Part shown: positions 36,588-46,244 of the stretch, in pieces | Numbering within the stretch: the first letter of the stretch is position 1 | How the letters are laid out: every line of letters begins with the position of its first letter | From: a virus | Strand: one strand, 5' to 3' | IMG/VR virus record: IMGVR_UViG_3300025881_000010 | Coordinates: 1 to 64,000 of that record | Length of the DNA stretch: 64,000 bases | Notes under the pieces: model-generated | What the model was told of the DNA's origin: nothing | What the model saw: only the letters and a program-made list of their open reading frames with translations | Database searches by the model: none | Translations under genes and position numbers: made by a program

Positions 36588-36955
36588 TATTCAGTATCTA
36601 TTTCCCAATCGCTTGGATTAGTTCCATAATTATCTCCCGACTCTTGTTGTAGCTGAAGCATTACAAATTCTTCCAAACGCTGCGAGATGTTAGCGTATAG
36701 GTTTTGAGTATTATTAAGTGCTGGCAAATTGTTATTTTCTACCTGCTCTACAATTACCCATTGTTTTTGGGCATTACTTCCAAGATCATCAAGCTTTATA
36801 ATTTGTCCATTTTCATCTATGTAGTAGTAATAACCCTTAGGAGTAATGTTATTCTTATCTAAAAAAATACCATCAATAATTAATCTAACTATTGCTGTTT
36901 TGACTGCTCTAGGAGCAGGTATTTGAAACTCTGTTTTTGTTCTTAGTTTTAGCAT
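36587..36955 (-). CDS. hypothetical protein, 122 aa
   Basis: Unrecognised soluble protein. Strand-rich first half (KGYYYYIDENGQIIKLDD) and helical, Gln-rich second half. Sits between the LamG-domain fibre gene and the membrane genes; may be a small tail or fibre-assembly protein. Confidence 0.55.
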   Translation of the reverse strand: MLKLRTKTEFQIPAPRAVKTAIVRLIIDGIFLDKNNITPKGYYYYIDENGQIIKLDDLGSNAQKQWVIVEQVENNNLPALNNTQNLYANISQRLEEFVMLQLQQESGDNYGTNPSDWEIDTE

Positions 36956-36961
36956 GATTTT

Positions 36962-38539
36962 TTATATTAAGGATTGTCCTGAATTTCCTTTAGCAAATAT
37001 TTCTGAAACTTCTGCAGCAGTTAATTCTTTATTAAAAATTGGCATTTCATCTAATTGCCCGTTTAATTTAAAGTTAGCATCTGCCTGATAATTTCCTATC
37101 CATAATTCATTATTTGTATTTGCCATTTTAACATAAGTACCGGTCATTATACTGGCAGAAGAAACTAAAGTTCCATTTATATATGTTTTCATACCTCCAT
37201 TTCCTAATCCGTTATAAGTATGAACTACATGAACCCAAGCACCAGAAATAATAGCGTTTGTAGTGATATTTTGAGTAATATTATCGTATGAACCGTTACT
37301 AAATAATCTCCAAGTTAAAACTCCACCATTATAATAACCGAAATATTCATTATTGGAATAGCTTGAATTCAGCTTAGAGAAAATCATAAATTTAGTATCC
37401 GTAGTTTTTATCCAATATGAAATACTAAAAGGCTTATCGTTTGTGCCATCTATAAAACTCAAACTATCAGTATCGCCTAAATTTATAAAACTAGTTGAAC
37501 CATTTAATACTGCTGCCTGTCCTACTAATCCGGCTGCATAAGTAATTGCTGTTGGCGTTCCATTATTCGCTCCGAAACTATCTAAAACATTCCCTTCCAT
37601 TTTGTAGTAGGAAATAATACTACTTACTGGATAAGGCTCACTAGCATTTGTTTTTTGCGATACTGTATTACTTGTAGATTTATTATAGTAAATATCTACT
37701 GGCTTCACTTCAAAAGTATAAGTGGTATCAAGACTTAAACCTATACAATATCCACCTGATTGTATTTTTCCTTTATAAACTCCATTAGCATATACCTCAT
37801 AAAACTCAATTGCATTTGTGCTTCCTGTGGGTGCGGTAAAATTAAGTTGAACGGCTGATCCGTAAACATTGCTTATACTTAGGTCTGTAATAGGATTTGG
37901 TAAAAGTTGATCGTAGGTATAAATATCTCCAGTTACCCACTCGACTTCTAGCATATCGTTTGCAATTCCATGAGCTATTGTTGCATTTACACCCCCTGAA
38001 TTACTTGTTTTATTAAAAATATTTGCATAAATCTTTTGTTTTACATCGCCTAATCCAAACATTGTTGTATCTGCAACAGATGGGTCTCCGCCTATATTCG
38101 TTGCTAAAGGAAAGTATAAAATACGAGGTGCTAAATCAGTATAATTCGAATGATAAAATGAACTATTATTAATAGTTAAACAACCAGGGAAATAAAACAT
38201 TGCTGTATTGTTACTAACATAAAATGATGCCGGTAATAATTTACATTTTTTTGCTATATCTATCCAATAAGTTGGACTTGAAATTGTGTTTGCAGTATTT
38301 TTGAATGCATATGGTCTAAGGTTATAATCCAAATCAATAAAGCATTCAATATTATCACCAACAATAGTAAAATTATAAATATTAGAGGGTGAAAAATCTG
38401 AACCGCTAGGATAATTTAAAAGTTTTGCAGCCAAGAGAGATGGTGTATTTATTATAGATGCAACCCCACCAATAAAAGTATTAGGCTGCAACGCCTGAAT
38501 ACTACTTTTCCCATATTCAAAATACTGTACTGGATTCAT
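36962..38539 (-). CDS. tail adhesin with fibronectin-III and LamG-like domains, 525 aa
   Basis: Residues ~1-210 are a beta-rich head with repeated 'LYFPLATNIGGDPS'-like surface-protein features. Residues ~213-297 fit a fibronectin type III fold (ITDLSISN...VQLNFTAPTG...YEVYANG). Residues ~300-520 fit a LamG/concanavalin-like sandwich (YYKMEGNVLDSFGANNGT, WIKTTDTKFMIFSK, WVHVVHTYNG, LDEMPIFNKELTAAEV). LamG domains bind sugars, so this is a likely receptor-binding protein for host surface glycan. It lies next to the main fibre gene. Confidence 0.75.
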   Translation of the reverse strand: MNPVQYFEYGKSSIQALQPNTFIGGVASIINTPSLLAAKLLNYPSGSDFSPSNIYNFTIVGDNIECFIDLDYNLRPYAFKNTANTISSPTYWIDIAKKCKLLPASFYVSNNTAMFYFPGCLTINNSSFYHSNYTDLAPRILYFPLATNIGGDPSVADTTMFGLGDVKQKIYANIFNKTSNSGGVNATIAHGIANDMLEVEWVTGDIYTYDQLLPNPITDLSISNVYGSAVQLNFTAPTGSTNAIEFYEVYANGVYKGKIQSGGYCIGLSLDTTYTFEVKPVDIYYNKSTSNTVSQKTNASEPYPVSSIISYYKMEGNVLDSFGANNGTPTAITYAAGLVGQAAVLNGSTSFINLGDTDSLSFIDGTNDKPFSISYWIKTTDTKFMIFSKLNSSYSNNEYFGYYNGGVLTWRLFSNGSYDNITQNITTNAIISGAWVHVVHTYNGLGNGGMKTYINGTLVSSASIMTGTYVKMANTNNELWIGNYQADANFKLNGQLDEMPIFNKELTAAEVSEIFAKGNSGQSLI

Positions 38540-38540
38540 A

Positions 38541-41531
38541 TTATACGTCGTTTGAAATTCTTACGTTAATAACATTCCCTACTACACTTACAGCAGCGGT
38601 ACTTCCTAAAGCTCCATCAAGCACTTTATTGGTTTGCCTTATCGTTTTCCCTGCGCTTGCAACAAATGTGATGTTCCCAGTTCCTTCTTTTTGGTAGGTA
38701 GCTATAAAATTATCTGTAGCTCCAAGGGTGATATTGATGGCATTCGTACTGTGCTTAATAACATTGTTTCTACCATTTTGAGAATAACCACCATCGCTTA
38801 AAGTTTCAGAAGTGATACTTACTTCAGTAGTAATGGTTGTCTGGCGAATGTCTGTGTAATTCTTTGCAGCAGTAATTGCTTCAGCTTTGGCGGTGGCGAT
38901 TTCAGCAGTGGTTGCATAATCTGAAGATTCTAAAGTACTAATTCTAGCTTCATAATCATTATCTAAATCAACACTTTCCTCTTCAGAATATTTGTAGTAG
39001 TCATCAATAGTTCCTAAAGTAGTGCCTAAATATTCATAGTTAGCACGTCCAGCTGTTACTGTTGGATCTGAGGAAGCATCATTTACTCTAAATTGATCTA
39101 AATCAAATTGAGTATTTTGATCAGCAATCATATCAGAAATAGTAGCATACACTTTAGTAAGCCCAGAACCTCCAGAAGAACCTCCTAGTAAGCTTGAATC
39201 TAAAAAAGGACGTTTATCCCATCCTAACTTCAAGGCGTTAAAAGACTGTCTAGAAACACCTGAATCACCTTTAAAACAATGTATTCTGTCTGTCTGATCT
39301 ACAAAATAATATTTATCAAATAGATCTGTATAAACAAATCTATTTCTAAAAAAGTCTTTGGCATAAATAGTTTGTGGGTCCTGAAGAATGAATAACGCTT
39401 GATCTTTATTCCATTCAAAAACTTCATAAGAAAAATCTTCTTTAGGCCAGAATATATATTTTGTAAGTCCTGTAAAATTAATATTACTGAACTTTGCATC
39501 TTGCTGTGATCTTGCAGCAAACCCAACTTGTCCAAAATTTTTGAATGGTTCTAATTCTGGAAAATCAACAATCATAGCATCAATATCTACAATTATTTCT
39601 GTAGCTTCATCTATAACTGTACTTCCAAATTGAGAGGTTTTAAATGTAAAAACATTTCCTGTTCTATTGATAGAACCTTTTGAAGGACCGTTTGTAGTCC
39701 AACCTCCATTAGCTCCATTAGGATATGGAGCTAAATCAGTTCCTTCAACTATTACTTTTTGATTTGTTTGAGCAAAATTATAATATATTCTATAAGTCCA
39801 ATCTCCTTGACCTGAATTTTCAATCATACATCTAATTAAAGATAAAGTATATTCATATCCTGTTTCTGGATCTTTATAAAACGCAGCGATTAAAGCAATA
39901 AAATCATCATCATCATTACTTGAAGACATTATAGCTTCAAAATCATAATTTCCAAAAGGTCTTGGTGAAATATAACCTGTATAGCAATGATAATTTCTAT
40001 TAAGACTGATAGAATCATCTGCAGCATTATAATTCCAAGCTGTTTTATTATAAAATTCTTCAGCAGTTAAACTTACTCCAGGTCCATCATTAGGGTTTAA
40101 CGCTGGAAAGTTTGGTGGTGATTTAGCACCTGTTCCTCCATTAGCTCCATGTTCACCATTATAATGAGAAAACATTTCCCAAGTATCAAAGACTTTTTCT
40201 AAAGTAAATCCTTCAGCTGTAGCTATGTCAAATTCTTCTTGACTTTGAACTATAATATTTTCTAATAATAACCAATCTGGAATTACCTTATTAGTTCCTT
40301 CTTCAGATATAAAATAGATTTGATCTTTTAATCCTTTAGGCAAACCAAAAGGACTAGGAATTACAGGTAGTTGATCTAAATCATAATAGTTGTTTGTTTG
40401 TCCAGCAAGACCTACAGTAAATAATTGATTACCTCCTTGACTAATTGTTATAGCTCCTGTTTCTGGATCTACAGAAACAGATGCTACATATTTAGAAAGA
40501 TTTATTTCATGTGGAGTTCCATCAGTTTCATAAACTACCCATACATCTGCATCATCTGGATCAGGTTCTATTTTATCAATATTAATATCTAATACTGCAG
40601 CAGGAATTAATGGGGTAAAATCAAATTCTCTATAATATTCTACTCCAGTTTCATTTCTGTAAAACCAACGTACTTTTTTTGTGCCGGCAACATGTTCAAT
40701 TTTAGTTAGATCTGTAATTGTTTCAAAAAACTTTTTCAAGTTTATTTGACCAATTTCATTTCTATTAGCTCTATTATTTAAATCTGTAACTGTAATGCTT
40801 GTTGAATCACCTCTTTGATCTTCATAAGATTGTTGGAATTCTTGACCGTTAACAAGTCTTAGTGTTAATGTTATGATTCTTTTACCATTAACATCTACAG
40901 ATGGAGATACGTCAAAATAATTAAGAGGATTATCTATAGGGGTACCATCTCCACCATTAGGCTGTAAAACAAAATTCTTTTTGACGTTTACATTTTCCCA
41001 CGGAATAGGACAAAATATTTGTGTTGCTGTTTCTAATTGAGATACAGTAGATCTCACAGAAAACTTGAATTCTAAATCAGAATTACGAATACCAATTCCT
41101 TGAATGGTAATCATATCTGCAGTGTTATTAGGATCAACAAATACAAGCAAACCATTATAGTTTGCTATCATTTTATATCCTAAATCATTTTGAGTTTGAA
41201 TTATTGTATCTAATTCATTTTCAAAACGATAAAGAACTCCATTATGAATAACATAATTTGAAGGAACTCTAAATTCTAAATTCTGAGCATTTACAGAAAA
41301 AAATGTATCATTAATTTGTAATGGATTTTCATTTAAATAAAGAAAATTATTTTCTATTGGTAAACTTTTTATAGTTACCAATCCCGGATTCCCATTTAAT
41401 AGATCTTGCCAATTTTTAGAAAATGAATTTTGATCAAAAACATTAATAGGATATTTTATCAATAAAGAATTCTTCTCTACTGAAGGTTTATATTTTGATT
41501 CTCCGGATTGATGAAATCTTGCTAATGCCAT
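38541..41531 (-). CDS. tail fibre protein, 996 aa
   Basis: Long beta-rich protein. The start (MALARFHQSGESKY) is probably the virion-attachment end. A region near 770-890 is a short coiled coil (SVDLDNDYEARISTLESS, then TAKAEAITAAKNY) and the C-terminus is a small strand-rich tip (ATDNFIATYQKEGTGNITF). This trimeric-fibre layout suits the distal tail. A segment near 500-690 resembles a lectin-like jelly roll. It is followed at 2 nt by the LamG adhesin gene. Confidence 0.7.
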   Translation of the reverse strand: MALARFHQSGESKYKPSVEKNSLLIKYPINVFDQNSFSKNWQDLLNGNPGLVTIKSLPIENNFLYLNENPLQINDTFFSVNAQNLEFRVPSNYVIHNGVLYRFENELDTIIQTQNDLGYKMIANYNGLLVFVDPNNTADMITIQGIGIRNSDLEFKFSVRSTVSQLETATQIFCPIPWENVNVKKNFVLQPNGGDGTPIDNPLNYFDVSPSVDVNGKRIITLTLRLVNGQEFQQSYEDQRGDSTSITVTDLNNRANRNEIGQINLKKFFETITDLTKIEHVAGTKKVRWFYRNETGVEYYREFDFTPLIPAAVLDINIDKIEPDPDDADVWVVYETDGTPHEINLSKYVASVSVDPETGAITISQGGNQLFTVGLAGQTNNYYDLDQLPVIPSPFGLPKGLKDQIYFISEEGTNKVIPDWLLLENIIVQSQEEFDIATAEGFTLEKVFDTWEMFSHYNGEHGANGGTGAKSPPNFPALNPNDGPGVSLTAEEFYNKTAWNYNAADDSISLNRNYHCYTGYISPRPFGNYDFEAIMSSSNDDDDFIALIAAFYKDPETGYEYTLSLIRCMIENSGQGDWTYRIYYNFAQTNQKVIVEGTDLAPYPNGANGGWTTNGPSKGSINRTGNVFTFKTSQFGSTVIDEATEIIVDIDAMIVDFPELEPFKNFGQVGFAARSQQDAKFSNINFTGLTKYIFWPKEDFSYEVFEWNKDQALFILQDPQTIYAKDFFRNRFVYTDLFDKYYFVDQTDRIHCFKGDSGVSRQSFNALKLGWDKRPFLDSSLLGGSSGGSGLTKVYATISDMIADQNTQFDLDQFRVNDASSDPTVTAGRANYEYLGTTLGTIDDYYKYSEEESVDLDNDYEARISTLESSDYATTAEIATAKAEAITAAKNYTDIRQTTITTEVSITSETLSDGGYSQNGRNNVIKHSTNAINITLGATDNFIATYQKEGTGNITFVASAGKTIRQTNKVLDGALGSTAAVSVVGNVINVRISNDV

Positions 41532-41532
41532 A

Positions 41533-42009
41533 TTAATTTACCCATTGTCCGTTTACAGCATCTCTAATTGAAAAATCAAATACATCTATTTCTGAAGAAC
41601 CAGGAACACCGTAATGAGAGAAATCAAAATTAGGATCTAATAACTGTAAGCGAGTGATTATTGTATCTTTTGTAATTGGTTGATTATTTATTAAAAAGTA
41701 ACCTATGTTGGTTTTATAAGGATCTAAGTCTTTTAATAATACAGCATCCAATAAGTCATTTTCTTTATCGTTATATGGAGGTGCAGCTATAGATGTGAAA
41801 TAATCTAAAGTGATTCTTGTCTTTACTCCTGAAGGAATATAAACATCAATATTTCCTATTGTAGGTGCTTCGTTACTTTCCGGATCTGGACCATTACCAT
41901 TATCATTCGTGAAATCTAAAACAAGTACTCTGTTTAGATACCCTTTAGAATATGATATTCCATTGTGGAATGCTCCACCTATTTTTATTTTATTTAAATA
42001 GCCAGCCAT
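41533..42009 (-). CDS. tail-associated structural protein, 158 aa
   Basis: Unrecognised. Beta-rich with conserved-looking turns (NDNGNGPDPESNEAPTIGN). It ends 2 nt before the fibre gene and its start overlaps the upstream 158-aa gene by 16 nt. Probably a small tail or fibre-base protein. Confidence 0.6.
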   Translation of the reverse strand: MAGYLNKIKIGGAFHNGISYSKGYLNRVLVLDFTNDNGNGPDPESNEAPTIGNIDVYIPSGVKTRITLDYFTSIAAPPYNDKENDLLDAVLLKDLDPYKTNIGYFLINNQPITKDTIITRLQLLDPNFDFSHYGVPGSSEIDVFDFSIRDAVNGQWVN

Positions 42010-42470
42010 TCCGGTTGTATTGCTTCTGGAGTTAAATAAAGAATTTTAGGATCATCTTCATCTGCATTGATCAAATCAATATATTCTTGTTCACTTGCAA
42101 GAAATTTGATTTCACTTAAATCAGCGCTTTCAATCATATTGACAATATCTTGTGTTGTCAATTTATCTTCTTGAAAGAAGTTAAAAGTTCTACCTGAATA
42201 ATCTATACCTATCGCTTGGCTTCCGGCAGGATAAGTAAAATGAGTTGCAAGAAGACCAGGGCCATCATCGATTTTTACTTCTCTCCACTGATAACGTGTT
42301 TTATTTTCGTTCACATAAGCAAGCATACCTTCGTAATACTTGAATGCATTATTATTTCCGGCTCCTAAATTTTTAATATCAGTAAGCGTTAAAAAAAAGG
42401 TTTTTCCATCCAATGGTATTTGACCATTAGAAATAAGCGCGGTAAGAATATTGGAGGCAGTTCCTATCAT
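41994..42470 (-). CDS. tail-associated structural protein, 158 aa
   Basis: Unrecognised soluble protein with strand-rich and acidic parts. Its first codons overlap the connector-like gene (ATGA-type) and its last ones the next gene, so the three are translated as a coupled set in the tail operon. Confidence 0.6.
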   Translation of the reverse strand: MIGTASNILTALISNGQIPLDGKTFFLTLTDIKNLGAGNNNAFKYYEGMLAYVNENKTRYQWREVKIDDGPGLLATHFTYPAGSQAIGIDYSGRTFNFFQEDKLTTQDIVNMIESADLSEIKFLASEQEYIDLINADEDDPKILYLTPEAIQPEWLAI

Positions 42471-43486
42471 AATTTAATGAATTTGTAGAATACGTTTGAA
42501 GTAGTGTAATATTCCTTAGAGATAAAAATCTCAAAAGTTCCATCATAAATTCTATTGAAAGCAGTTTCATTTACAATGTTCCCAATAATATCAGTTATTT
42601 GAAATTGGTTATCTGTATTGGTTTTTATAGCAAAACCAATACGGCCAGTAGTTTGATACATTACAAATTTACCAGCTTCTAAATCTGATTGTAAATGAAG
42701 CTCAGCATTTAAATCTAAATAAGCTTGATCAATTAAATTGCTTTGATTGATATCGTCAGTTAGATTTTGAAATTGAAATGAATAAATTGGTATTTGTTCT
42801 CCTTCCACGGTTCCAGTATTTGATGAATATTCAGTTTCTTTTACATTGCAAAAACATCTATTGATGTGAGAATACAATAGCGCTTCCATAGTACTATACT
42901 TCCAAGTATTGGCTATTCTTTCCCATTCTTCAGGAGTGCTTGGCATAACATCATCTCCTATAGCTTCAGCAAGTCTATTTTCATATTCTATTTCCATATC
43001 AAGATATACTTGCTTACCGATTTCTCGATTATAATATCTTGGACGATTTATAAAATAAGTTACTCCAGCAGTGATCGCTTCAGCATGATTTTCAGGAATA
43101 ACAGGATTACCATTTCCATCTAATAGCAAAGCATAATAAATAAGATTGAATTCATCTCTGGAGAAACCTTCACAGAAGAAAAGGTAATTACCTTGAATGA
43201 TATAATCATCCGGACACATTCCCTGAGTACACATTCCAACGGCTTCTAGTGAAACTACATCTGCAGGAATTTTAACTTTAAAACGTTTTCCATCAGTAAC
43301 GATACCACCGTTAAGCTTGCTGAATTTTATTTTTTTGAGAATTACTGAAGCTCCATAACCAAGATCTTTTTCGATTCTTGATATATGCCGTAGAATAGCC
43401 GGCTTCATTGAATTGATATTATCAATTCCGTTATCATCTTGAATTTGTTGCAAAATGGTTTCGAATGGAACTAAATTGGAGTACAT
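42467..43486 (-). CDS. head-tail connector / ring protein, 339 aa
   Basis: The N-terminal part (residues ~1-200) has the helical layout of neck adaptors: a Pro- and Ile-rich start, MKPAILRHISRIEKDLGYG, a beta insert, and the AEAITAGVTYFINRPRYYNREI helix pair. The C-terminal part is beta-rich. In crAss-like phages such proteins form rings between the portal and tail. The family is inferred from place and shape. Confidence 0.6.
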   Translation of the reverse strand: MYSNLVPFETILQQIQDDNGIDNINSMKPAILRHISRIEKDLGYGASVILKKIKFSKLNGGIVTDGKRFKVKIPADVVSLEAVGMCTQGMCPDDYIIQGNYLFFCEGFSRDEFNLIYYALLLDGNGNPVIPENHAEAITAGVTYFINRPRYYNREIGKQVYLDMEIEYENRLAEAIGDDVMPSTPEEWERIANTWKYSTMEALLYSHINRCFCNVKETEYSSNTGTVEGEQIPIYSFQFQNLTDDINQSNLIDQAYLDLNAELHLQSDLEAGKFVMYQTTGRIGFAIKTNTDNQFQITDIIGNIVNETAFNRIYDGTFEIFISKEYYTTSNVFYKFIKL

Positions 43487-44013
43487 ATATATAACGTTTT
43501 ATTAAGTTTGCCCCTCTTAAATTCCGAGCTAAATATAGGCAATAAATCTTTGTTAAAATTATCTTTATATAAATTTTCGATCTCTGGTAGTCGATTGCTT
43601 GAGCCTGTAAGCTTTTTTATCTTGACCATATAGAACATTTTTTGACTAGCTCTCATGTACCAATATAAACCTATAGCACCATCACTTCTACTGAATTTCT
43701 TTTCAGCTTTTCCTTTGGCCATTTTTCGAGCCCATTTTTTATAAATTACTTTCTTTAAAAATCCACCAAGAAAAAAATATATTGGAGATTCATTCATATA
43801 GAAATCATAGAAGTAAACTTTAAAATATTCTAATATGATTTTTTTATATAATGAAAGTGGTACCGGTTGAGGTTTCTTTTTTCTAGTCTTTTCACCAAGA
43901 CAAAAAAGAGAAGGCGGGTACCTTCTCTTTTCAAGTTGAAACATGTCAAAAAAATATTTTACACTAAGTACTTCAATTTTAGATTTCTCTTTTTTCTTGA
44001 TCATCTTTAGCAT
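43471..44013 (-). CDS. basic structural or head-completion protein, 180 aa
   Basis: Unrecognised, strongly basic and aromatic (KKEKSK, EKTRKKKPQP, ESPIYFFLGGFLKK). It overlaps the gene on each side (34 and 16 nt). An alternative start is the ATG at 44004. Position in the neck block suggests a small connector or DNA-contacting protein. Confidence 0.55.
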   Translation of the reverse strand: MLKMIKKKEKSKIEVLSVKYFFDMFQLEKRRYPPSLFCLGEKTRKKKPQPVPLSLYKKIILEYFKVYFYDFYMNESPIYFFLGGFLKKVIYKKWARKMAKGKAEKKFSRSDGAIGLYWYMRASQKMFYMVKIKKLTGSSNRLPEIENLYKDNFNKDLLPIFSSEFKRGKLNKTLYICTPI

Positions 44014-44686
44014 CGTTTTTCATATCTCCAACATCATCAGTTCTTGCTCTTAAAAATATGTTGAACTCACGAGCATTTACAGAATTAATTAGATCTTCGG
44101 TTAATTCATCAGGAAATGGATAAGGAGATTTTCTAAAGTTATATCCAGCTTCATCATCAGGATTTACAAGTACAGCTTTTACATTTACTGAAACTTGTTT
44201 TTGAGTGAATGACTTGGCTAATTTTCTAACTATGATATTCAATTCTGATTGAGAATCATCATTGAAATCATTAGGCTGAATTAGTCCAGGATATAATTCT
44301 AATTTATTATTTACATACTGCAGCATAGGTTGATATTTATTAAATCTATGCTTCTGATTGTTTCTAAATTCTCCGGGGGGAACTATCGCAATTGGATAGG
44401 TATCTATATCAGCTATTAACCCGAAGTAATTTTCAAAACGGATAGTCTTGGGGAGCGCCGGTGATAAGTAAACTTCGGATTGTAAGCTGAATGGAATAGG
44501 ACCTAAGTCTTGATAGACTTCGATAGGCATGTTCTTACCATTCTTGTAATTTCTGGCAAGATGCTTACCTCTATGAATTCTAAGAAATGCGCGTAGCAAT
44601 CTCTCATTTATAGGATCATCTTGGTTGTACTGACCACCTCTGACAATCTCATGAATTCCGTATATGATTTCTAATTCTGTTTTCAT
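43979..44686 (-). CDS. neck / tail ring protein, 235 aa
   Basis: Soluble, mixed alpha-beta, with a proline-rich surface loop (AIVPPGEFRNNQ) and a charged C-terminus. In crAss-like genomes two or three such proteins stand between the capsid and tail genes. It starts at the stop of the 214-aa gene. Confidence 0.55.
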   Translation of the reverse strand: MKTELEIIYGIHEIVRGGQYNQDDPINERLLRAFLRIHRGKHLARNYKNGKNMPIEVYQDLGPIPFSLQSEVYLSPALPKTIRFENYFGLIADIDTYPIAIVPPGEFRNNQKHRFNKYQPMLQYVNNKLELYPGLIQPNDFNDDSQSELNIIVRKLAKSFTQKQVSVNVKAVLVNPDDEAGYNFRKSPYPFPDELTEDLINSVNAREFNIFLRARTDDVGDMKNDAKDDQEKREI

Positions 44687-45330
44687 TATTTAAATACTTT
44701 AGCGAAAGATTCTTCTAAACTATTATTTACTTGCACTCTTTCATCTCCAGTACTTTTAAATACATGAGTACAGACTTTTAGAATAATTTCTTCAATACTA
44801 TCATCAGGCAAATCAACAATTCTATTGTCTTTTTTTCCTGTAGTAGCAAAGCTTGGTTTTTTACAGTAAACCAACTTTAAATATTCTGGAACATAGATTC
44901 CAGATCTAATACCAAATAAATTTGCTTCTTGAACAATTTCAGGATAATCCTTTGTAGCTTCTCTATAAGGATTGTTTCTATCCATGTTAGAGCGTGCGTG
45001 TTGCTTTAAATCTGCACGGATGCACTTAGAGCCATCTTTGTAAATAACGTCATAAGCGACAAGCCTATGGTAATTTACAGGAAGAGGTGTGATAAACCTT
45101 TCGGTATCATTTTCATCTCTAATGGCAATAACTTTTTTATTCTTAATTAGTGGCCGAATTGCTTCGACCACTTCTTGAGTTTTTTCTATGACTTTAAGCT
45201 GACTATTTACAAAGTCGTAAGTTGAGGTTTCAAAATACATAAGTAGCACCTTCATAACAAAGTAATCAGATCCTATTTTATCACAAAAGACTTTCATCTT
45301 TTCGTCAATTCCGGCTAGTGAATAGTCCAT
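44686..45330 (-). CDS. neck / ring protein, 214 aa
   Basis: Soluble protein with no recognisable enzyme motif; mixed helices and strands, and an acidic C-terminus. Likely part of the head-tail connector by its place after the capsid genes. A CTCCC motif is 9-13 nt before its ATG. Confidence 0.55.
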   Translation of the reverse strand: MDYSLAGIDEKMKVFCDKIGSDYFVMKVLLMYFETSTYDFVNSQLKVIEKTQEVVEAIRPLIKNKKVIAIRDENDTERFITPLPVNYHRLVAYDVIYKDGSKCIRADLKQHARSNMDRNNPYREATKDYPEIVQEANLFGIRSGIYVPEYLKLVYCKKPSFATTGKKDNRIVDLPDDSIEEIILKVCTHVFKSTGDERVQVNNSLEESFAKVFK

Positions 45331-45343
45331 ACTTAAAGGGAGA

Positions 45344-46186
45344 TTATTTTCTTAGTTCAGTGTATAATTCTTCAACTAATTGCTGATAGAAATCAGGATT
45401 CTTTTCAAAGTAGTCAACTACTCTTTCTTTAGAAATACCAATGTTTCTACCTCTATACTTGAATACAGCTCCATCAATATCTATGATGTTGATACGTACC
45501 ATTTCTGTAATTTCGAAATTGTACTGAGCTTCTTTCATGTTGTCAAGAATTCTATTCACGTTTTCAGCATTCTTATAAGAACTACGTACATACTTCTTCA
45601 GAATACTTTTAAGTTTTAATAATTCTTTCCCAGGATCATTCATCAACTTCTCTTCACGATATTGCAATCCAAGAGCATTTAAAATGTATCTGGTTCTATC
45701 TAATCCTAAAGTTTTACCTTTTTCAGAAGAGATGTAACCTACAAGTTGATCAATATAATTTTCTTGTTCGATATCTTCAACATCTTGATGGTCAAGATTT
45801 TTTAGCGTATAAAGCGGATTGCTTCTTTTCTTGCTATATCTTTTGTCGTCCAAGTGGACTTGCTCATTGTTGATACCTATTTCCGGATGCTTGATTAAGT
45901 GATCAAGGTCCAATAGATCTTGTCTATTTTCTGAAGGCTTGTAATTCTTAATTACTTTGTCAATCCAAACACCGTGTTTATGTCCACCTTGAGCATTCTC
46001 AGGATAAACATCTTTACCGGAAGTTGGATCCTTATAGCTACCGATCATACGGCCACTAAATCCTTCAATTCCTAACTTGTTAGTTAGCTTAACTCTTAAT
46101 TGCCAAGTACCTCGCATAATTCCTTCGCGAAGCATCTGGTCTCTTTTCTTCAATTTTTCAATTTTGTCTTCGTGTAATGTTTCCAT
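45344..46186 (-). CDS. conserved head-associated protein, 280 aa
   Basis: Highly charged, mainly helical protein (KLKKRDQMLREG; SSEKGKTLGLDRTRY) with no known motif. Placed just after the major capsid gene and its terminator, where crAss-like phages keep a conserved virion protein. It may be an auxiliary capsid or neck protein. Confidence 0.6.
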   Translation of the reverse strand: METLHEDKIEKLKKRDQMLREGIMRGTWQLRVKLTNKLGIEGFSGRMIGSYKDPTSGKDVYPENAQGGHKHGVWIDKVIKNYKPSENRQDLLDLDHLIKHPEIGINNEQVHLDDKRYSKKRSNPLYTLKNLDHQDVEDIEQENYIDQLVGYISSEKGKTLGLDRTRYILNALGLQYREEKLMNDPGKELLKLKSILKKYVRSSYKNAENVNRILDNMKEAQYNFEITEMVRINIIDIDGAVFKYRGRNIGISKERVVDYFEKNPDFYQQLVEELYTELRK

Positions 46187-46201
46187 GGTTATAATAATAA
46201 A

Positions 46202-46228
46202 AAGCTACCTCCAGTGCGGAGGTAGCTT
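46202..46228 (-). terminator. terminator / attenuator after the capsid gene
   Basis: An 11-bp perfect stem AAGCTACCTCC / GGAGGTAGCTT with a 5-nt loop, followed on the minus strand by TTTTTATTATTATAA. It lies between the capsid gene and the next virion gene, which starts only 15 nt beyond it. It probably lowers expression of the distal genes relative to capsid protein. Confidence 0.85.
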
Positions 46229-46244
46229 GATTAATAAAAACTAT